A stretch of DNA of 45,494 nt, from assembly GCF_016741935.1 (NCBI RefSeq), contig NZ_JAERRG010000052.1:1-45494 (forward strand), in the 5' to 3' direction. Every line of letters starts with the position of its first letter. Position 1 is the first letter of the stretch. The notes beneath the pieces are model-generated. The model ran no database searches and was not told the origin of the DNA. It was given only the letters and a program-made list of their open reading frames with translations. The position numbers were made by a program, and so were the translations under genes. The DNA comes from Streptomyces endocoffeicus (GTDB taxonomy: Bacteria; Actinomycetota; Actinomycetes; Streptomycetales; Streptomycetaceae). This document shows positions 33,261-41,761 of this stretch, piece after piece.

Positions 33261-33986
33261 ATGCGTCGGGACCAGCACCTTTCCTCCGCCGGCGGGATGC
33301 TGCCGGACTGCTCCAGTGCTGTCCTCCGGCGTCCACGACCGCGTCAGCACTTCGCGGGCACCATGCGCGTGCCGTACATCGCTCCCTGGACGGGAGAAAA
33401 CGCGCCCCCGGCCGCGATCACGACGCGACACGGCCGCGACGGTATGGGGATCGGCTACGCGGACGAATACGGCATCGCCGACCGCCGGCGGGGCGCACTG
33501 TGGATCCGGGTGCCGGTCAGGCCTGGGGCTGGCGCACCACTGCTCGACCGTGTGCACGCCCTGCGCCAGCGACAGGCGATGAACCACCTGCTGTGCCGGT
33601 ACTGCGGCCGACCCACCGACGACCGACCCGATGGGCGGCATCTGTTCTTGCTGCACGCGGGGACCGGCAGGCCGGTCACAGATGGGGAGAGGACCACCAC
33701 GCCACCTGTATGCGATGGCTGTGCCGTCGAGGCGTGGGGCCGTCCCTCGGCGCGGAGGGAGTGCGTGGCGGTGTGGGTGGAGGAGGTCACGGCCTGGGGT
33801 GTGGCTGGCGATGTGTACGCCCCCGCGCCCCTCCGGCCGGTGCCCGGCGAACGCGGCGAGCGGTTCACGCTCGTGGCGTACGGCGACCCGCGGCTTCGTT
33901 GGACGCTCGCCTGCCGCGAAGTCGTCGCGCTCCACGGCTGCACTGCCGTGGACCTTGAGGACCTGAGGGAACGCACCGTCGCCTGA
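33261..33986 (+). CDS. Hypothetical protein with a CxxC zinc site
   Basis: 241 aa from ATG 33261 (GGAAGG seven bases upstream); ATG 33363 (MRVPYIAPWTGENAP) may be the functional core start since conserved sequence begins there. MGIGYADEYGIADRRRGALW is followed by LLCRYCGRPTDD and PPVCDGCAVEAW, two CxxC pairs likely binding zinc, then AYGDPRLRWTLACREVVALHG. I know this as a recurrent uncharacterised streptomycete protein often next to HTH genes such as the one that follows. Function unknown. Confidence 0.75.
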   Translation: MRRDQHLSSAGGMLPDCSSAVLRRPRPRQHFAGTMRVPYIAPWTGENAPPAAITTRHGRDGMGIGYADEYGIADRRRGALWIRVPVRPGAGAPLLDRVHALRQRQAMNHLLCRYCGRPTDDRPDGRHLFLLHAGTGRPVTDGERTTTPPVCDGCAVEAWGRPSARRECVAVWVEEVTAWGVAGDVYAPAPLRPVPGERGERFTLVAYGDPRLRWTLACREVVALHGCTAVDLEDLRERTVA

Positions 33987-34037
33987 GCGGTCCATCCCTG
34001 TGCCATCACGCCCATACGTATTGAAACGGGAAGGGTC

Positions 34038-34538
34038 ATGGTGACCAGCCAACCGCGCCCATCGCCGGGCCGTTTGAGGCTGTCCGCTCGCGAGCGGGAA
34101 GCCCTCCAGCTCACGGCGAGCGGTATGACGCCGGCAGAAGCGGCCGCGGAGATGGGTGTGTGTACCTCCAGGGTGAACGACTGCCTGCGGTACGCCTCGG
34201 CCAAGCTCCACTCGCCGGAACGGCCGGGTGCCGTACACCGGGTCTACCTGCTGGGGGCAATCTCCCCGCCCGAGCACACGAACGACGGTGTGGACCTCGT
34301 GCCTAGTACGGGGCAGCACGAGGTTCTCCGCGGCTTGGCGGGCGGCCAGGATCTGGGATGGATCGCTGCGAACAGACGGGTGCATGTGGACGTCGTGCGT
34401 GGGGATCTGCGTGCACTGATGGCGCTGGTGGACGCCAGAACCACGGTGCATCTCATTCGCCGTGGCTGGGAGCTCGGCCTGCTCGGACCGACACGGAATG
34501 AAGTATCCAATCCCTCGACTATCCGGAGTTCAGGGTGA
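34038..34538 (+). CDS. LuxR-type HTH protein
   Basis: 166 aa; GGGAAGGG lies just before ATG 34038. LRLSAREREALQLTASGMTP followed by AEAAAEMGVCTSRVNDCLRY and ASAKLHSP is a GerE/LuxR HTH at the N-terminus (residues 12-65). The C-terminal half (GVDLVPSTGQHEVLRGLAGG, MALVDARTTVHLIRRGWELG) may be a second, degenerate winged segment. Cotranscribed with the 33261 gene (51 bp gap). Confidence 0.75.
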   Translation: MVTSQPRPSPGRLRLSAREREALQLTASGMTPAEAAAEMGVCTSRVNDCLRYASAKLHSPERPGAVHRVYLLGAISPPEHTNDGVDLVPSTGQHEVLRGLAGGQDLGWIAANRRVHVDVVRGDLRALMALVDARTTVHLIRRGWELGLLGPTRNEVSNPSTIRSSG

Positions 34539-34691
34539 TCTCCGGACGGGACTAGTCCGGTCAGCTACTCATAGGCAGTTCACCCTCGGCTCTCAAGGCC
34601 TGGCCTCAGCCGTTCATACATCACGATCGCAGCCGGAGCCTCTTCGGCGACCATCATTAAGCACAAGCCTCCGTATTTTAGGAATTCAGCT

Positions 34692-34937
34692 ATGACTGCC
34701 AAGTTGGAAGACCTCCCTCGTGTACCGCGAAGGAAGATACTTCTCGGGAAGGATCGTGAAAGCTTCCGCGTGAGCGTCAGTGTCGTCTATGTGGGCAACC
34801 CCGACGTGACCATTCGGGACATATGTGAGGTTACAGGGCGCTCATTCGGGTTTATTCACAAGCTGCTCATTGAATCGAATATAAAGCTGCGCTCACGCGG
34901 CGGAGCACGCCCCTCGCGAAAAGCCGCTGGAGATTGA
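34692..34937 (+). CDS. Small HTH domain protein
   Basis: 81 aa. VGNPDVTIRDICEVTGRSFG followed by FIHKLLIESNIKLRSRGGAR is a compact HTH similar to response-regulator/Hin-type recombinase tails found in actinobacterial helix-turn-helix proteins on mobile elements. It precedes the IclR gene by about 80 bp. Likely DNA-binding regulator. Confidence 0.7.
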   Translation: MTAKLEDLPRVPRRKILLGKDRESFRVSVSVVYVGNPDVTIRDICEVTGRSFGFIHKLLIESNIKLRSRGGARPSRKAAGD

Positions 34938-35018
34938 GAACGTCGGCAAGCCGAGAGCAATGCGGTCATGAGACCGGGGGTGCTCCGCGTATTCGAATGG
35001 TTGGCCTTTCGAGGGGAG

Positions 35019-35807
35019 ATGGTGACGATTACTGCTCCGGGTGTAGTGCAGAGCCGGGTCGGTGTGCTCAACAAGGCTTGCGCGATTCTCGCTGTGCTGG
35101 AAGAGGAGCCGGCGTGTCTGGGCACGGTGATTTCAGAAACCGGCCTGAAGCGTTCCACGGTGCATCGACTCGTTCTCGCTATGGAGGAGCTCGGCCTGGT
35201 CGAGGCCGACCCTCAGGGGCAGTTCATTGTCGGGCCGAGGCTGATTCGCTTGGTCATGGCGGCGCAACGGGCGATCGCTGACGTTGAACTGCGGCAGGAA
35301 CTCAGCGCACTGCGGGCCACAACCGGCGTACGGGCCGTCCGCCTTGAACAGCGTCGCGGCGATCAGCGGATCTGCATCGCCGAGGCTCAGCGACTCAAGT
35401 CGGCGGCCAGTGGACGCAATCCATCCAGGGCGGTGGCGATGGGGGAAGACCCCGTCTCACGTGTCTTCCTCGCATGGCGGGGGCTCAGCCAGGGCCACGC
35501 AGTGTGGAGCGATGCCGCTGCGTGCTCCGGGACACGGTGTCGCGGCTGGGTGCAGGGTGTTGCCGACGGGGGCCTGGTTCTGGCGGTGGCGGTGGGAGGC
35601 GGCGATGGGGACCTGTCCGCTGTCCTGTCGCTGTCCAGCCCCTTGCAGCGGACACGCCGCGAAGCCTCATACGGCCGCGAGGTGATCACGGCCGCGATGG
35701 AGGCTGCCGCCCGCATCTCCAACCGCCTCCGGACCAGGGAAGCGACCAGTCCGGTCAAGGGGCTGGAGGAGCGCGCCCGGGGAGTCGGACCACAGTCCGT
35801 CGAATAG
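35019..35807 (+). CDS. IclR family transcriptional regulator
   Basis: 262 aa from ATG 35019 (GAGGGGAG immediately before; ATG 34968 is an alternative). N-terminal winged HTH: VGVLNKACAILAVLEEEPAC, then ISETGLKRSTVHRLVLAMEE and LGLVEADPQGQFIVGPRLIR. The C-terminal effector domain is recognisable but somewhat short and ends in VITAAMEAAARISNRLR. It lies just upstream of the lanthipeptide genes with a perfect hairpin between, and is the best candidate for a cluster-situated regulator. Effector unknown. Confidence 0.9.
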   Translation: MVTITAPGVVQSRVGVLNKACAILAVLEEEPACLGTVISETGLKRSTVHRLVLAMEELGLVEADPQGQFIVGPRLIRLVMAAQRAIADVELRQELSALRATTGVRAVRLEQRRGDQRICIAEAQRLKSAASGRNPSRAVAMGEDPVSRVFLAWRGLSQGHAVWSDAAACSGTRCRGWVQGVADGGLVLAVAVGGGDGDLSAVLSLSSPLQRTRREASYGREVITAAMEAAARISNRLRTREATSPVKGLEERARGVGPQSVE

Positions 35808-35810
35808 ACC

Positions 35811-35854
35811 CCGCTCGGGGCACCGGTCGACACCGGTCCCGGTGCCCCGAGCGG
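35811..35854 (+). terminator. Strong hairpin terminator after iclR
   Basis: CCGCTCGGGGCACCGG (35811-35826) and CCGGTGCCCCGAGCGG (35839-35854) are perfect 16-bp inverted repeats with a 12-nt loop, starting three bases after the IclR stop. It should separate the regulator from the peptide genes. Confidence 0.85.
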
Positions 35855-35942
35855 TATCGCACTCCCGGCGCGGAATAGGTGGAGCACGACGTATCGCGCT
35901 GGGTTCATGTAAGAGATCAGGCACTCACAGAAGGAGAAGTAA

Positions 35943-36299
35943 GTGACAGTTCTCGCCGCCGAACCGCTGGTGGAGCAGCAGGCGAACCTGATGCGGCACC
36001 TGGCCGAGGTGCTCAAAAAGCATGAGATCGGCGGGTCCTTCCGGCTCATGTTCGTGCCGTCGGGGCTGGAGATCTCCGACGACGAGGTCCTGGTCCAGGA
36101 TGTGAATTTGGAGAAGCGTGTGGTCGAGGTTCGTCCTCGCAAGCTGACCGATCTCGGTCTCGGGGAGGTTCTCCACGCAACGCAGGTCATCGATCCGTTG
36201 GATGAATCGCTCATCGCCCATGCGGGCAACTCGTCTGGGTGGGACTGCAAGTCGTACACGAGGCCGAATGGCAGCACGGGACATCTGTACGCGACTTAG
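35943..36299 (+). CDS. Hypothetical protein at the head of the lanthipeptide cluster
   Basis: 118 aa from GTG 35943 with AAGGAG six bases upstream. VLAAEPLVEQQANLMRHLAE is helical; then GGSFRLMFVPSGLEISDDEV, VNLEKRVVEVRPRKLTDLGL and ATQVIDPLDESLIAHAG. No family recognised. Its stop TAG overlaps the AGGAG of the next gene, the cupin/JmjC-like protein, so both are made together and probably belong to peptide tailoring or its regulation. Confidence 0.7.
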   Translation: MTVLAAEPLVEQQANLMRHLAEVLKKHEIGGSFRLMFVPSGLEISDDEVLVQDVNLEKRVVEVRPRKLTDLGLGEVLHATQVIDPLDESLIAHAGNSSGWDCKSYTRPNGSTGHLYAT

Positions 36300-36312
36300 G
36301 AGTACTGGCGCG

Positions 36313-36918
36313 ATGGGTGCTCTTGCACACCAGGAAGTGGCTTTCAGCTTTCTCGGGGGCCTTGGTCCGGCAGTTTGGCCGAGGCTCACGGCAAGCCAGC
36401 CGGTACACGTCGGGCAGGTATTTGATGCTACGTGGATCGAGAGCGTCTTCCTGCCCTTATCGGAGGAGAAGGCGGCAGGTCAGACAGTTGCGCTCGTTGA
36501 CGGTCTGGACTTCCACCGAAGGTCCCATAGGGAGGCGGTTGCGCGTGCTTATCAAGAGCGGCAACGCACACGCGTCTATGAGAGCTTGGACGTTCGCAGC
36601 GACGGATGGTTCAGCACGGTCACTTTGCAACTGACTGGGATGATGCGCCGTCACGTCGTCTGCTCGGCCTACGAGTCACACGCGGGGGACCGCAACCTCG
36701 GCGCGCATGATGACGAATGGCTCGGCGTGATCACCCAAATGCGCGGTGCGAAACGCTGGCTTGTCTGGCCGGAGCCAACCGGTGTACCCGAGGAGATAGT
36801 CACCAGGGCTGGAGATGTGCTGATCCTGCCGCAGGGGGTGAAGCATGAGGTGAGCACTCCGGACTCTCCGGGATATTCGGTGCATCTGGTGTTTGCTATT
36901 ACGGACGAACCGGTGTGA
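36313..36918 (+). CDS. Cupin/JmjC-like putative Fe(II)/2-oxoglutarate oxygenase
   Basis: 201 aa from ATG 36313. The jelly-roll end is clear: LGAHDDEWLGVITQMRGAKR (H132-x-D134) and RAGDVLILPQGVKHEVSTPD (H178), giving a HxD...H iron triad; RWLVWPEP and DVLILPQGVKHEV are typical JmjC/cupin strands. Such enzymes hydroxylate side chains of peptides and proteins. Next to a lanthipeptide precursor rich in Asp this suggests Asp or Asn hydroxylation, but that is inference. Forms an operon with the 35943 gene. Confidence 0.75.
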   Translation: MGALAHQEVAFSFLGGLGPAVWPRLTASQPVHVGQVFDATWIESVFLPLSEEKAAGQTVALVDGLDFHRRSHREAVARAYQERQRTRVYESLDVRSDGWFSTVTLQLTGMMRRHVVCSAYESHAGDRNLGAHDDEWLGVITQMRGAKRWLVWPEPTGVPEEIVTRAGDVLILPQGVKHEVSTPDSPGYSVHLVFAITDEPV

Positions 36919-37185
36919 CACCCCAAAGGCTAGGTGGCCGCTAACACTCGGCGGGCACCAGCAGGTTGGCCGCCCCGGTCGAGCCCTGGCTGGCTGGGGC
37001 GACTACCGGCAGAAGCCCTCTCGTGGCAAATGCACCGAGGCTCAGCAGCTTACTCACCTTGCCAAATTCCTATCTCGCTCCCGTAGGGAAATCCCGAATG
37101 GACTGCGGGGCGGTTTTCCATAGCAGGTTACTGCGAAAGGTGTGGGATGAAGACCTCATATAAGGAGGACCATCGCGGCCTGTGG

Positions 37186-37317
37186 ATGACGGTGAACACG
37201 GTGTTCCCGCACCTGGCTGCATGCTGCACGACGGCAGCCGGATGCGGGGGCCCTGTGCTCTCCTGCTCGCGCGTCGCGCAAGCAGTACCGCCCAGCATCT
37301 CGGAGGCACTGAGATGA
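37186..37317 (+). CDS. Possible short Cys-containing peptide overlapping lanA start
   Basis: A 43-codon frame: MTVNTVFPHLAACCTTAAGC, then GGPVLSCSRVAQAVPPSI and SEALR-stop. Its TGA overlaps the lanA ATG (ATGA at 37314). AAGGAGG at 37162-37168 is 17 bases from the ATG, too far for a normal site. GC3 is about 77%. It could be a coupling leader peptide, a second small peptide, or chance; the in-frame upstream extension of lanA covers the same DNA. Confidence 0.3.
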   Translation: MTVNTVFPHLAACCTTAAGCGGPVLSCSRVAQAVPPSISEALR

Positions 37318-37508
37318 GCGTTCAGATAGCCGAGAAAGAGAAAGCCGCCCCGCCCATCGCGCCGACCATCGCCACCTCCCCGTCCTCGGATGAGGAGTGG
37401 GAGCTTGAGGTGTCGATTTCGGACGCTCCGCACCCTGTGGCGACGGACGACTGCGACACCAGCGACGGTTGTGAGTCGTCGTGCGCCTCCTCCTGCACCA
37501 GCGACTGA
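37314..37508 (+). CDS. lanA: FxLD-family class I lanthipeptide precursor
   Basis: 64 aa from ATG 37314 with GGAGG seven bases upstream. The leader MSVQIAEKEKAAPPIAPT leads to DEEWELEVSISDAPHPVA; the FxLD motif is here W29-E-L-E32. The core T44DDCDTSDGCESSCASSCTSD has Cys at 47, 53, 57 and 61 and many Ser/Thr, allowing up to four (methyl)lanthionines. D51-G52 is a natural site for the PIMT-type enzyme, which converts Asp to aspartimide/isoaspartate. The peptide is followed by LanB, LanC and that methyltransferase in the same direction. Mature structure and activity unknown. Confidence 0.88.
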   Translation: MSVQIAEKEKAAPPIAPTIATSPSSDEEWELEVSISDAPHPVATDDCDTSDGCESSCASSCTSD

Positions 37509-37536
37509 TCTGACGCCCGGCAGTTTGACGTGCTCT

Positions 37537-37564
37537 GCGGGTCGGGGGAGTTTCCCCGGCCCGC
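37537..37564 (+). terminator. Attenuator-like hairpin between lanA and lanB
   Basis: GCGGG-T-CGGGG (37537-37547), loop GAGTTT, CCCCG-G-CCCGC (37554-37564): an 11-bp stem with one T-G wobble. Placed 28 bases after the lanA stop and ending 27 bases before lanB. Partial termination here would keep precursor mRNA in excess of enzyme mRNA, as in many lantibiotic clusters. Confidence 0.75.
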
Positions 37565-37591
37565 GGGGCCGCCCCAGCCAAGTGAGGACCA

Positions 37592-40500
37592 ATGATGACG
37601 CGGACCAGACTTCTCCAGCGCGGCGACGTGCTCCTCCTGCGCGCCGCTGTCGCTCCTTTCAACATGCAGCACGTGCGATGGCCCTCGCCCGATGACCCGG
37701 CTGACTGCCGACGGTGGCTGGCCGAGGTCTGGGCCGAACCGGAGTTCGCCACCGCGGTGCGTGCCGCGACGCCGCGCCTCGTCCGCGCGGTGGAGCAAGC
37801 TATGAATGATCCGACGGAGCCGCCGAGGAATATCCGCAGAGCGGCCACCGCCACGGCCCGCTATCTGCTGCGGGCCACCGGACGCCCGACTCCGTTCGGC
37901 CTCTTCGCCGGGGTGGCTACGGCGTACTGCGGCCCCACCCTGGTCCGGTTCGGTGTCGAGCACCGTCCGGTAGCTCGTCCGGACACCCTCTGGCTCGACC
38001 ACGTCCGTCGCGATCTCCAGTGTCGCCCCGATGTCCTGCCCCACCTGATCGTGGCAGCCGATGAGCTGACAGTACGGCGAGGGAGCACGCTCGAACGGCC
38101 GTTGCCCGGGGGCCGTACCGCGACCGCCCGCCTCACCCGGCCGCTGGCGGTCATCCTGGAGATGGCCGCCGAGCCGGTGCCGTATCGGCAGGTTGTGGAG
38201 CGGCTTATCGCGATGGGCGGTTCCGCTGCCCAGGCGGAGGGCCTCCTCGGCGCGGCACTCGGAACGGGGTTACTGACCACGCAACTCCACGCGCCGATCA
38301 CAGACGTGGACCCGCTCGGCCAGCTTCTTCGAGTGCTGGAGCCGGTCACGGCGCAACTGGAGCCCGGGACTGCTGACGTCCTGCGTGAGCTCAGGGACGT
38401 ACACCGGCTGCTGGACAGGCACAACACGGCCGGGGACCAGTCGACAGCGCGGGAGATCCGGGACCGGGCCGAATGCAGGATGACCGCGATCAACGATGCC
38501 GGTCGCGTGCGGCTGAGCGTGGACCTTCGTCTCGATGCCACCGTTCAGATTCCCGCTCCTGTCTTGGACGAGGCCGAAGCCGCGGCCAATGCCCTGCTCC
38601 GGCTCACCCGCCACCAGGGCGAGCGGCCCGCCTGGGCCGCGTACCACAGCGTGTTCTGGGACCGGTACGGCGCAGGCAGCCTCGTTCCCGTCCGCGACGC
38701 CATCGATATCGCCGCCGGAGTGGGACTTCCCGCCGGCTTCGCCACCTCGCTCTGGCCCGAGCCGTCGACCAAGGCGCTGCCCCGGGACGAGCTACTGATG
38801 CGCCGGGCCTGGCAGGCGGCCATGACCGGCGAGCAGGAGATCCGCCTCGCGGACGCTGACATCGAGGAATTGAGCCCCACATCGCACGGCGGCGCCGACG
38901 AAGCAGCGATCGCGCCACACGTCGAGATGGGCGTGCGGGTGTACGCCGAGAGCCAGCAGGCTCTGGACCGCGGAGACTTCACCGTGTCCCTCCGCCCCGC
39001 GTGGAGCACCGGGAACCTCACCGGCCGGTTCGCGGCCATCCTGCGCGATGACGAACTGCGCGAGGCGTACCGGAAGCTGCCCACCCTGGTCGACGGGGCG
39101 CTCGCCGCCCAACTGTCCTTCACCCCCGTCTACCCGCACGCTGAGAACGTCGCGCGCACGTTGGCGGTCCTGCCGTACGTGATCCCGTTGGGTGAGCATC
39201 GCCCGCCCAGCGCAAACCTCATCCCGCTGGACGACCTCGCTGTGCTGTCCACCGGCAAGCGGCTGCACCTGGTCAGCCTCTCGCACCGCCGGGTCGTGGA
39301 GCCCGTCGTCCTGCACCCACTCGCCCTGGAGAAACAGGCACCACCACTGGCCCGGTTCCTCGCCCAACTCGGTCGGGGCTTCGCCACCGCGTGGACCCAG
39401 TTCGACTGGGGCCCGCTCGCCGCCGGGATGCCGTTCCTGCCACGCGTCCGGTACCGCAGAGCCCTGCTCACCCCGGCCCGCTGGCGGCTGGCAGCGAGCG
39501 ACCTTCCGACCGGATCCTTCGACCGCGCCTGGCACGCGGCCCTGACCGACTGGGCCCATACCTGGAGGTGCCCCCGGTCCGTCGAGCTGCGGGAAGGCGA
39601 CCGCACCTTGCGCCTGGACCTGCGCGTGGCTCTGCACGCGCGGCTGCTGTTTGACCACCTACGGCGGCACGAGAGCGCCGACCTGTACGAGCCCGCTGAG
39701 GAAGAGGATCTGGGTTGGATCGGACACGCGCACGAGATCGTTCTGCCACTTACGTCCACCCGGCCGCCGCTGCCGGCCCCGGACATCCAGGACGCGCCTG
39801 TGGTCACCAACCGGACACTGCCCGACCCCGGCAGCGACCAGCCATGGGTGCAGGCCAAGCTGTTCACCGCCCCCGCCGCCATGGACCAAATCCTCGCCCG
39901 CACCCTCCCCGACTCCCTGGAACAGCTCGACATCTGGTTCGTCCGCTACCGCTCGCTGCTGGAGGAGAACCACCTGCGGCTCCGTATCGCCGCCGCTGAC
40001 TCCGCTGCCCACGCCACGATCACCCAGACCATCGTGAGCTGGGCCCGGCAACTCCAAGACGACGCCCTCGTTTCGCGCCTCGTCTTCGACGGCTACCGGC
40101 CTGAAACAGGCCGGTACAGGACCGGAGCCGCGATGTCGGCCGCCGAGGAGGTCTTCACCGCCGACAGCAGCGCCGTCCGCTACGCCCTGGCAGACCTGCC
40201 GCGAACCGACCGGCGCGTGCTGTGCGCCCTCGGGATGATCGACATAGCCCTCGGCCTCCTCGGCGAGCACGACGGCACCCACTGGATGGCCACGAATCCC
40301 GCCCGAGGGATCGGCCTGCCAGCTGTCACCCGAGCCGTCGCACAGCAGACGCGCACCGGGCTCCAGACACGACCGTCCGGCTGGACACCACGGCTCGACG
40401 CCGCGAGCGCCGCACGGCGCAGCGCCCTGCACCGCTACCGAAAGCACCTCGCCGATGGGCAGATCACCACCGTGCTGGAGTCTCTTCTGCACATGCACCA

Positions 40501-40600
40501 CAACCGGTGTATCGGACTGGATCGCGAATCCGAAGCCTCATGCCGTCACGCCGCCCGCCAAGCGTGCCGCACCGTGTGGATACGGAGGGCCGATCAGTGA
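37592..40600 (+). CDS. lanB: Lantibiotic dehydratase (LanB), full length
   Basis: 1002 aa; GAGGA precedes ATG 37592 (ATG 37595 also possible). The N-terminal glutamylation domain (about 1-720) opens with RGDVLLLRAAVAPFNMQHVR and has ARYLLRATGRPTPFGLFAGV, a hallmark of LanB/TpdB-type enzymes. The C-terminal elimination domain (about 745-1000) begins PWVQAKLFTAPAAMDQILAR and has WFVRYRSLLEENHLRLRIAA. LanB attaches Glu from glutamyl-tRNA to Ser/Thr and eliminates it to give Dha/Dhb in LanA. The stop overlaps the LanC start (GTGA). Confidence 0.95.
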   Translation: MMTRTRLLQRGDVLLLRAAVAPFNMQHVRWPSPDDPADCRRWLAEVWAEPEFATAVRAATPRLVRAVEQAMNDPTEPPRNIRRAATATARYLLRATGRPTPFGLFAGVATAYCGPTLVRFGVEHRPVARPDTLWLDHVRRDLQCRPDVLPHLIVAADELTVRRGSTLERPLPGGRTATARLTRPLAVILEMAAEPVPYRQVVERLIAMGGSAAQAEGLLGAALGTGLLTTQLHAPITDVDPLGQLLRVLEPVTAQLEPGTADVLRELRDVHRLLDRHNTAGDQSTAREIRDRAECRMTAINDAGRVRLSVDLRLDATVQIPAPVLDEAEAAANALLRLTRHQGERPAWAAYHSVFWDRYGAGSLVPVRDAIDIAAGVGLPAGFATSLWPEPSTKALPRDELLMRRAWQAAMTGEQEIRLADADIEELSPTSHGGADEAAIAPHVEMGVRVYAESQQALDRGDFTVSLRPAWSTGNLTGRFAAILRDDELREAYRKLPTLVDGALAAQLSFTPVYPHAENVARTLAVLPYVIPLGEHRPPSANLIPLDDLAVLSTGKRLHLVSLSHRRVVEPVVLHPLALEKQAPPLARFLAQLGRGFATAWTQFDWGPLAAGMPFLPRVRYRRALLTPARWRLAASDLPTGSFDRAWHAALTDWAHTWRCPRSVELREGDRTLRLDLRVALHARLLFDHLRRHESADLYEPAEEEDLGWIGHAHEIVLPLTSTRPPLPAPDIQDAPVVTNRTLPDPGSDQPWVQAKLFTAPAAMDQILARTLPDSLEQLDIWFVRYRSLLEENHLRLRIAAADSAAHATITQTIVSWARQLQDDALVSRLVFDGYRPETGRYRTGAAMSAAEEVFTADSSAVRYALADLPRTDRRVLCALGMIDIALGLLGEHDGTHWMATNPARGIGLPAVTRAVAQQTRTGLQTRPSGWTPRLDAASAARRSALHRYRKHLADGQITTVLESLLHMHHNRCIGLDRESEASCRHAARQACRTVWIRRADQ

Positions 40601-41748
40601 CCGCACACACCCACCACCTGGGCACCGGACTGGCCGGGACGCTTGTGCGTCGAGCCGTGCTGGCCCACAGTGACGGCGCGTGGGAGGCGGCACACCGCAC
40701 CGCCCGCGACCTCTCCACACAGCCCGCCACCGCCCACCCGGATGAAGCGAGCCTGTACCGCGGGGCACCCGCCCTCGCCTACGCCCTGCACACCGCCAGG
40801 CACCCGGCCTACCGCTCCGCCCTGGAAACTCTGGACGAGACGGTCGCCGGGCTGGTCCGCACGAAGCTCGCGGCGGCACACGAGCGCATGGCAGCCGGTC
40901 AGCCGCCACGGATGCGGGAGTACGACCTGATCAGCGGTCTCACCGGGTTCGGCGCCTACCTCCTGCACCGTCGGACGCGCCCAGAGCTGCTGGAGTACGT
41001 GCTGCGCTACATCGTCCGGCTGCTCCTCCAGCCCGTCACGGTCGACGGCCGCACGCTCCCGGGCTGGTGGACATCTGACAGCCCCAACGGCCAACGCGAG
41101 CGTGCGTGGCCGTACGGCCACGGCAACTTCGGGCTCGCACACGGCGTCGCGGGCCCCGTCGCCCTCCTCGCCCTGTGCAGCCGCGCCGGGTTCCGGGTGC
41201 CCCGCCAGCAGCAAGCGTTGGTGTATGCCTGCCGGATGCTGGAGCAGTGGTCGTCTTCCGTCCCGGCCGGAGGCACGGCCTGGCCCGAGACCGTCACTGC
41301 TGACCGGTGGCACCAGGGGCCGTCGTCCTCCACGACTCCGGGTAGGCCCTCGTGGTGCTACGGCACCCCGGGCATCGCCCGCGCCCTGCAACTGGCCGCC
41401 CTCGCCTGTCACCGCCCCTCCGGACGACGCCACGCCGAACACGCTCTGGCCGCCTGCCTCACCGACTCCAGCCAACTCGACTCACTGGACGACGCGACTG
41501 TCTGCCACGGCTGGGCGGGGCTCGCTCTGGTCGTCGCCGCGGCGGCCGCCGACGCCACTGCCGGCAGCCCGCTCCCAGGGCAGGTGCCTCTCCTGCGTGG
41601 CCTGCTGGCCGCCCACCTCGATCAGCATCCGATGACGGACACAGCTGGTCTGCTCACCGGCTCGGACGGCACCCTCCTCACCCTGCACACCCTCAGCCCC
41701 ACCCGGCGCGTTTCACCGACGTGGACCACATGCCTGCTCCTCAACTGA
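40597..41748 (+). CDS. lanC: LanC-like lanthionine cyclase
   Basis: 383 aa from GTG 40597, whose TGA overlap with lanB and GGAGG upstream fix the start. LanC motifs: NFGLAHGVAGPVALLALCSR (HG), SWCYGTPGIARALQ (C254) and VCHGWAGLALV (C303, H304), the three zinc ligands of LanC. The N-terminal part carries LYRGAPALAYALHTAR typical of the first barrel repeat. Zinc-dependent addition of Cys thiols to Dha/Dhb forms the rings. Between LanB and the methyltransferase. Confidence 0.93.
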   Translation: MTAHTHHLGTGLAGTLVRRAVLAHSDGAWEAAHRTARDLSTQPATAHPDEASLYRGAPALAYALHTARHPAYRSALETLDETVAGLVRTKLAAAHERMAAGQPPRMREYDLISGLTGFGAYLLHRRTRPELLEYVLRYIVRLLLQPVTVDGRTLPGWWTSDSPNGQRERAWPYGHGNFGLAHGVAGPVALLALCSRAGFRVPRQQQALVYACRMLEQWSSSVPAGGTAWPETVTADRWHQGPSSSTTPGRPSWCYGTPGIARALQLAALACHRPSGRRHAEHALAACLTDSSQLDSLDDATVCHGWAGLALVVAAAAADATAGSPLPGQVPLLRGLLAAHLDQHPMTDTAGLLTGSDGTLLTLHTLSPTRRVSPTWTTCLLLN

Positions 41749-41761
41749 TAAGGAATTGAGC

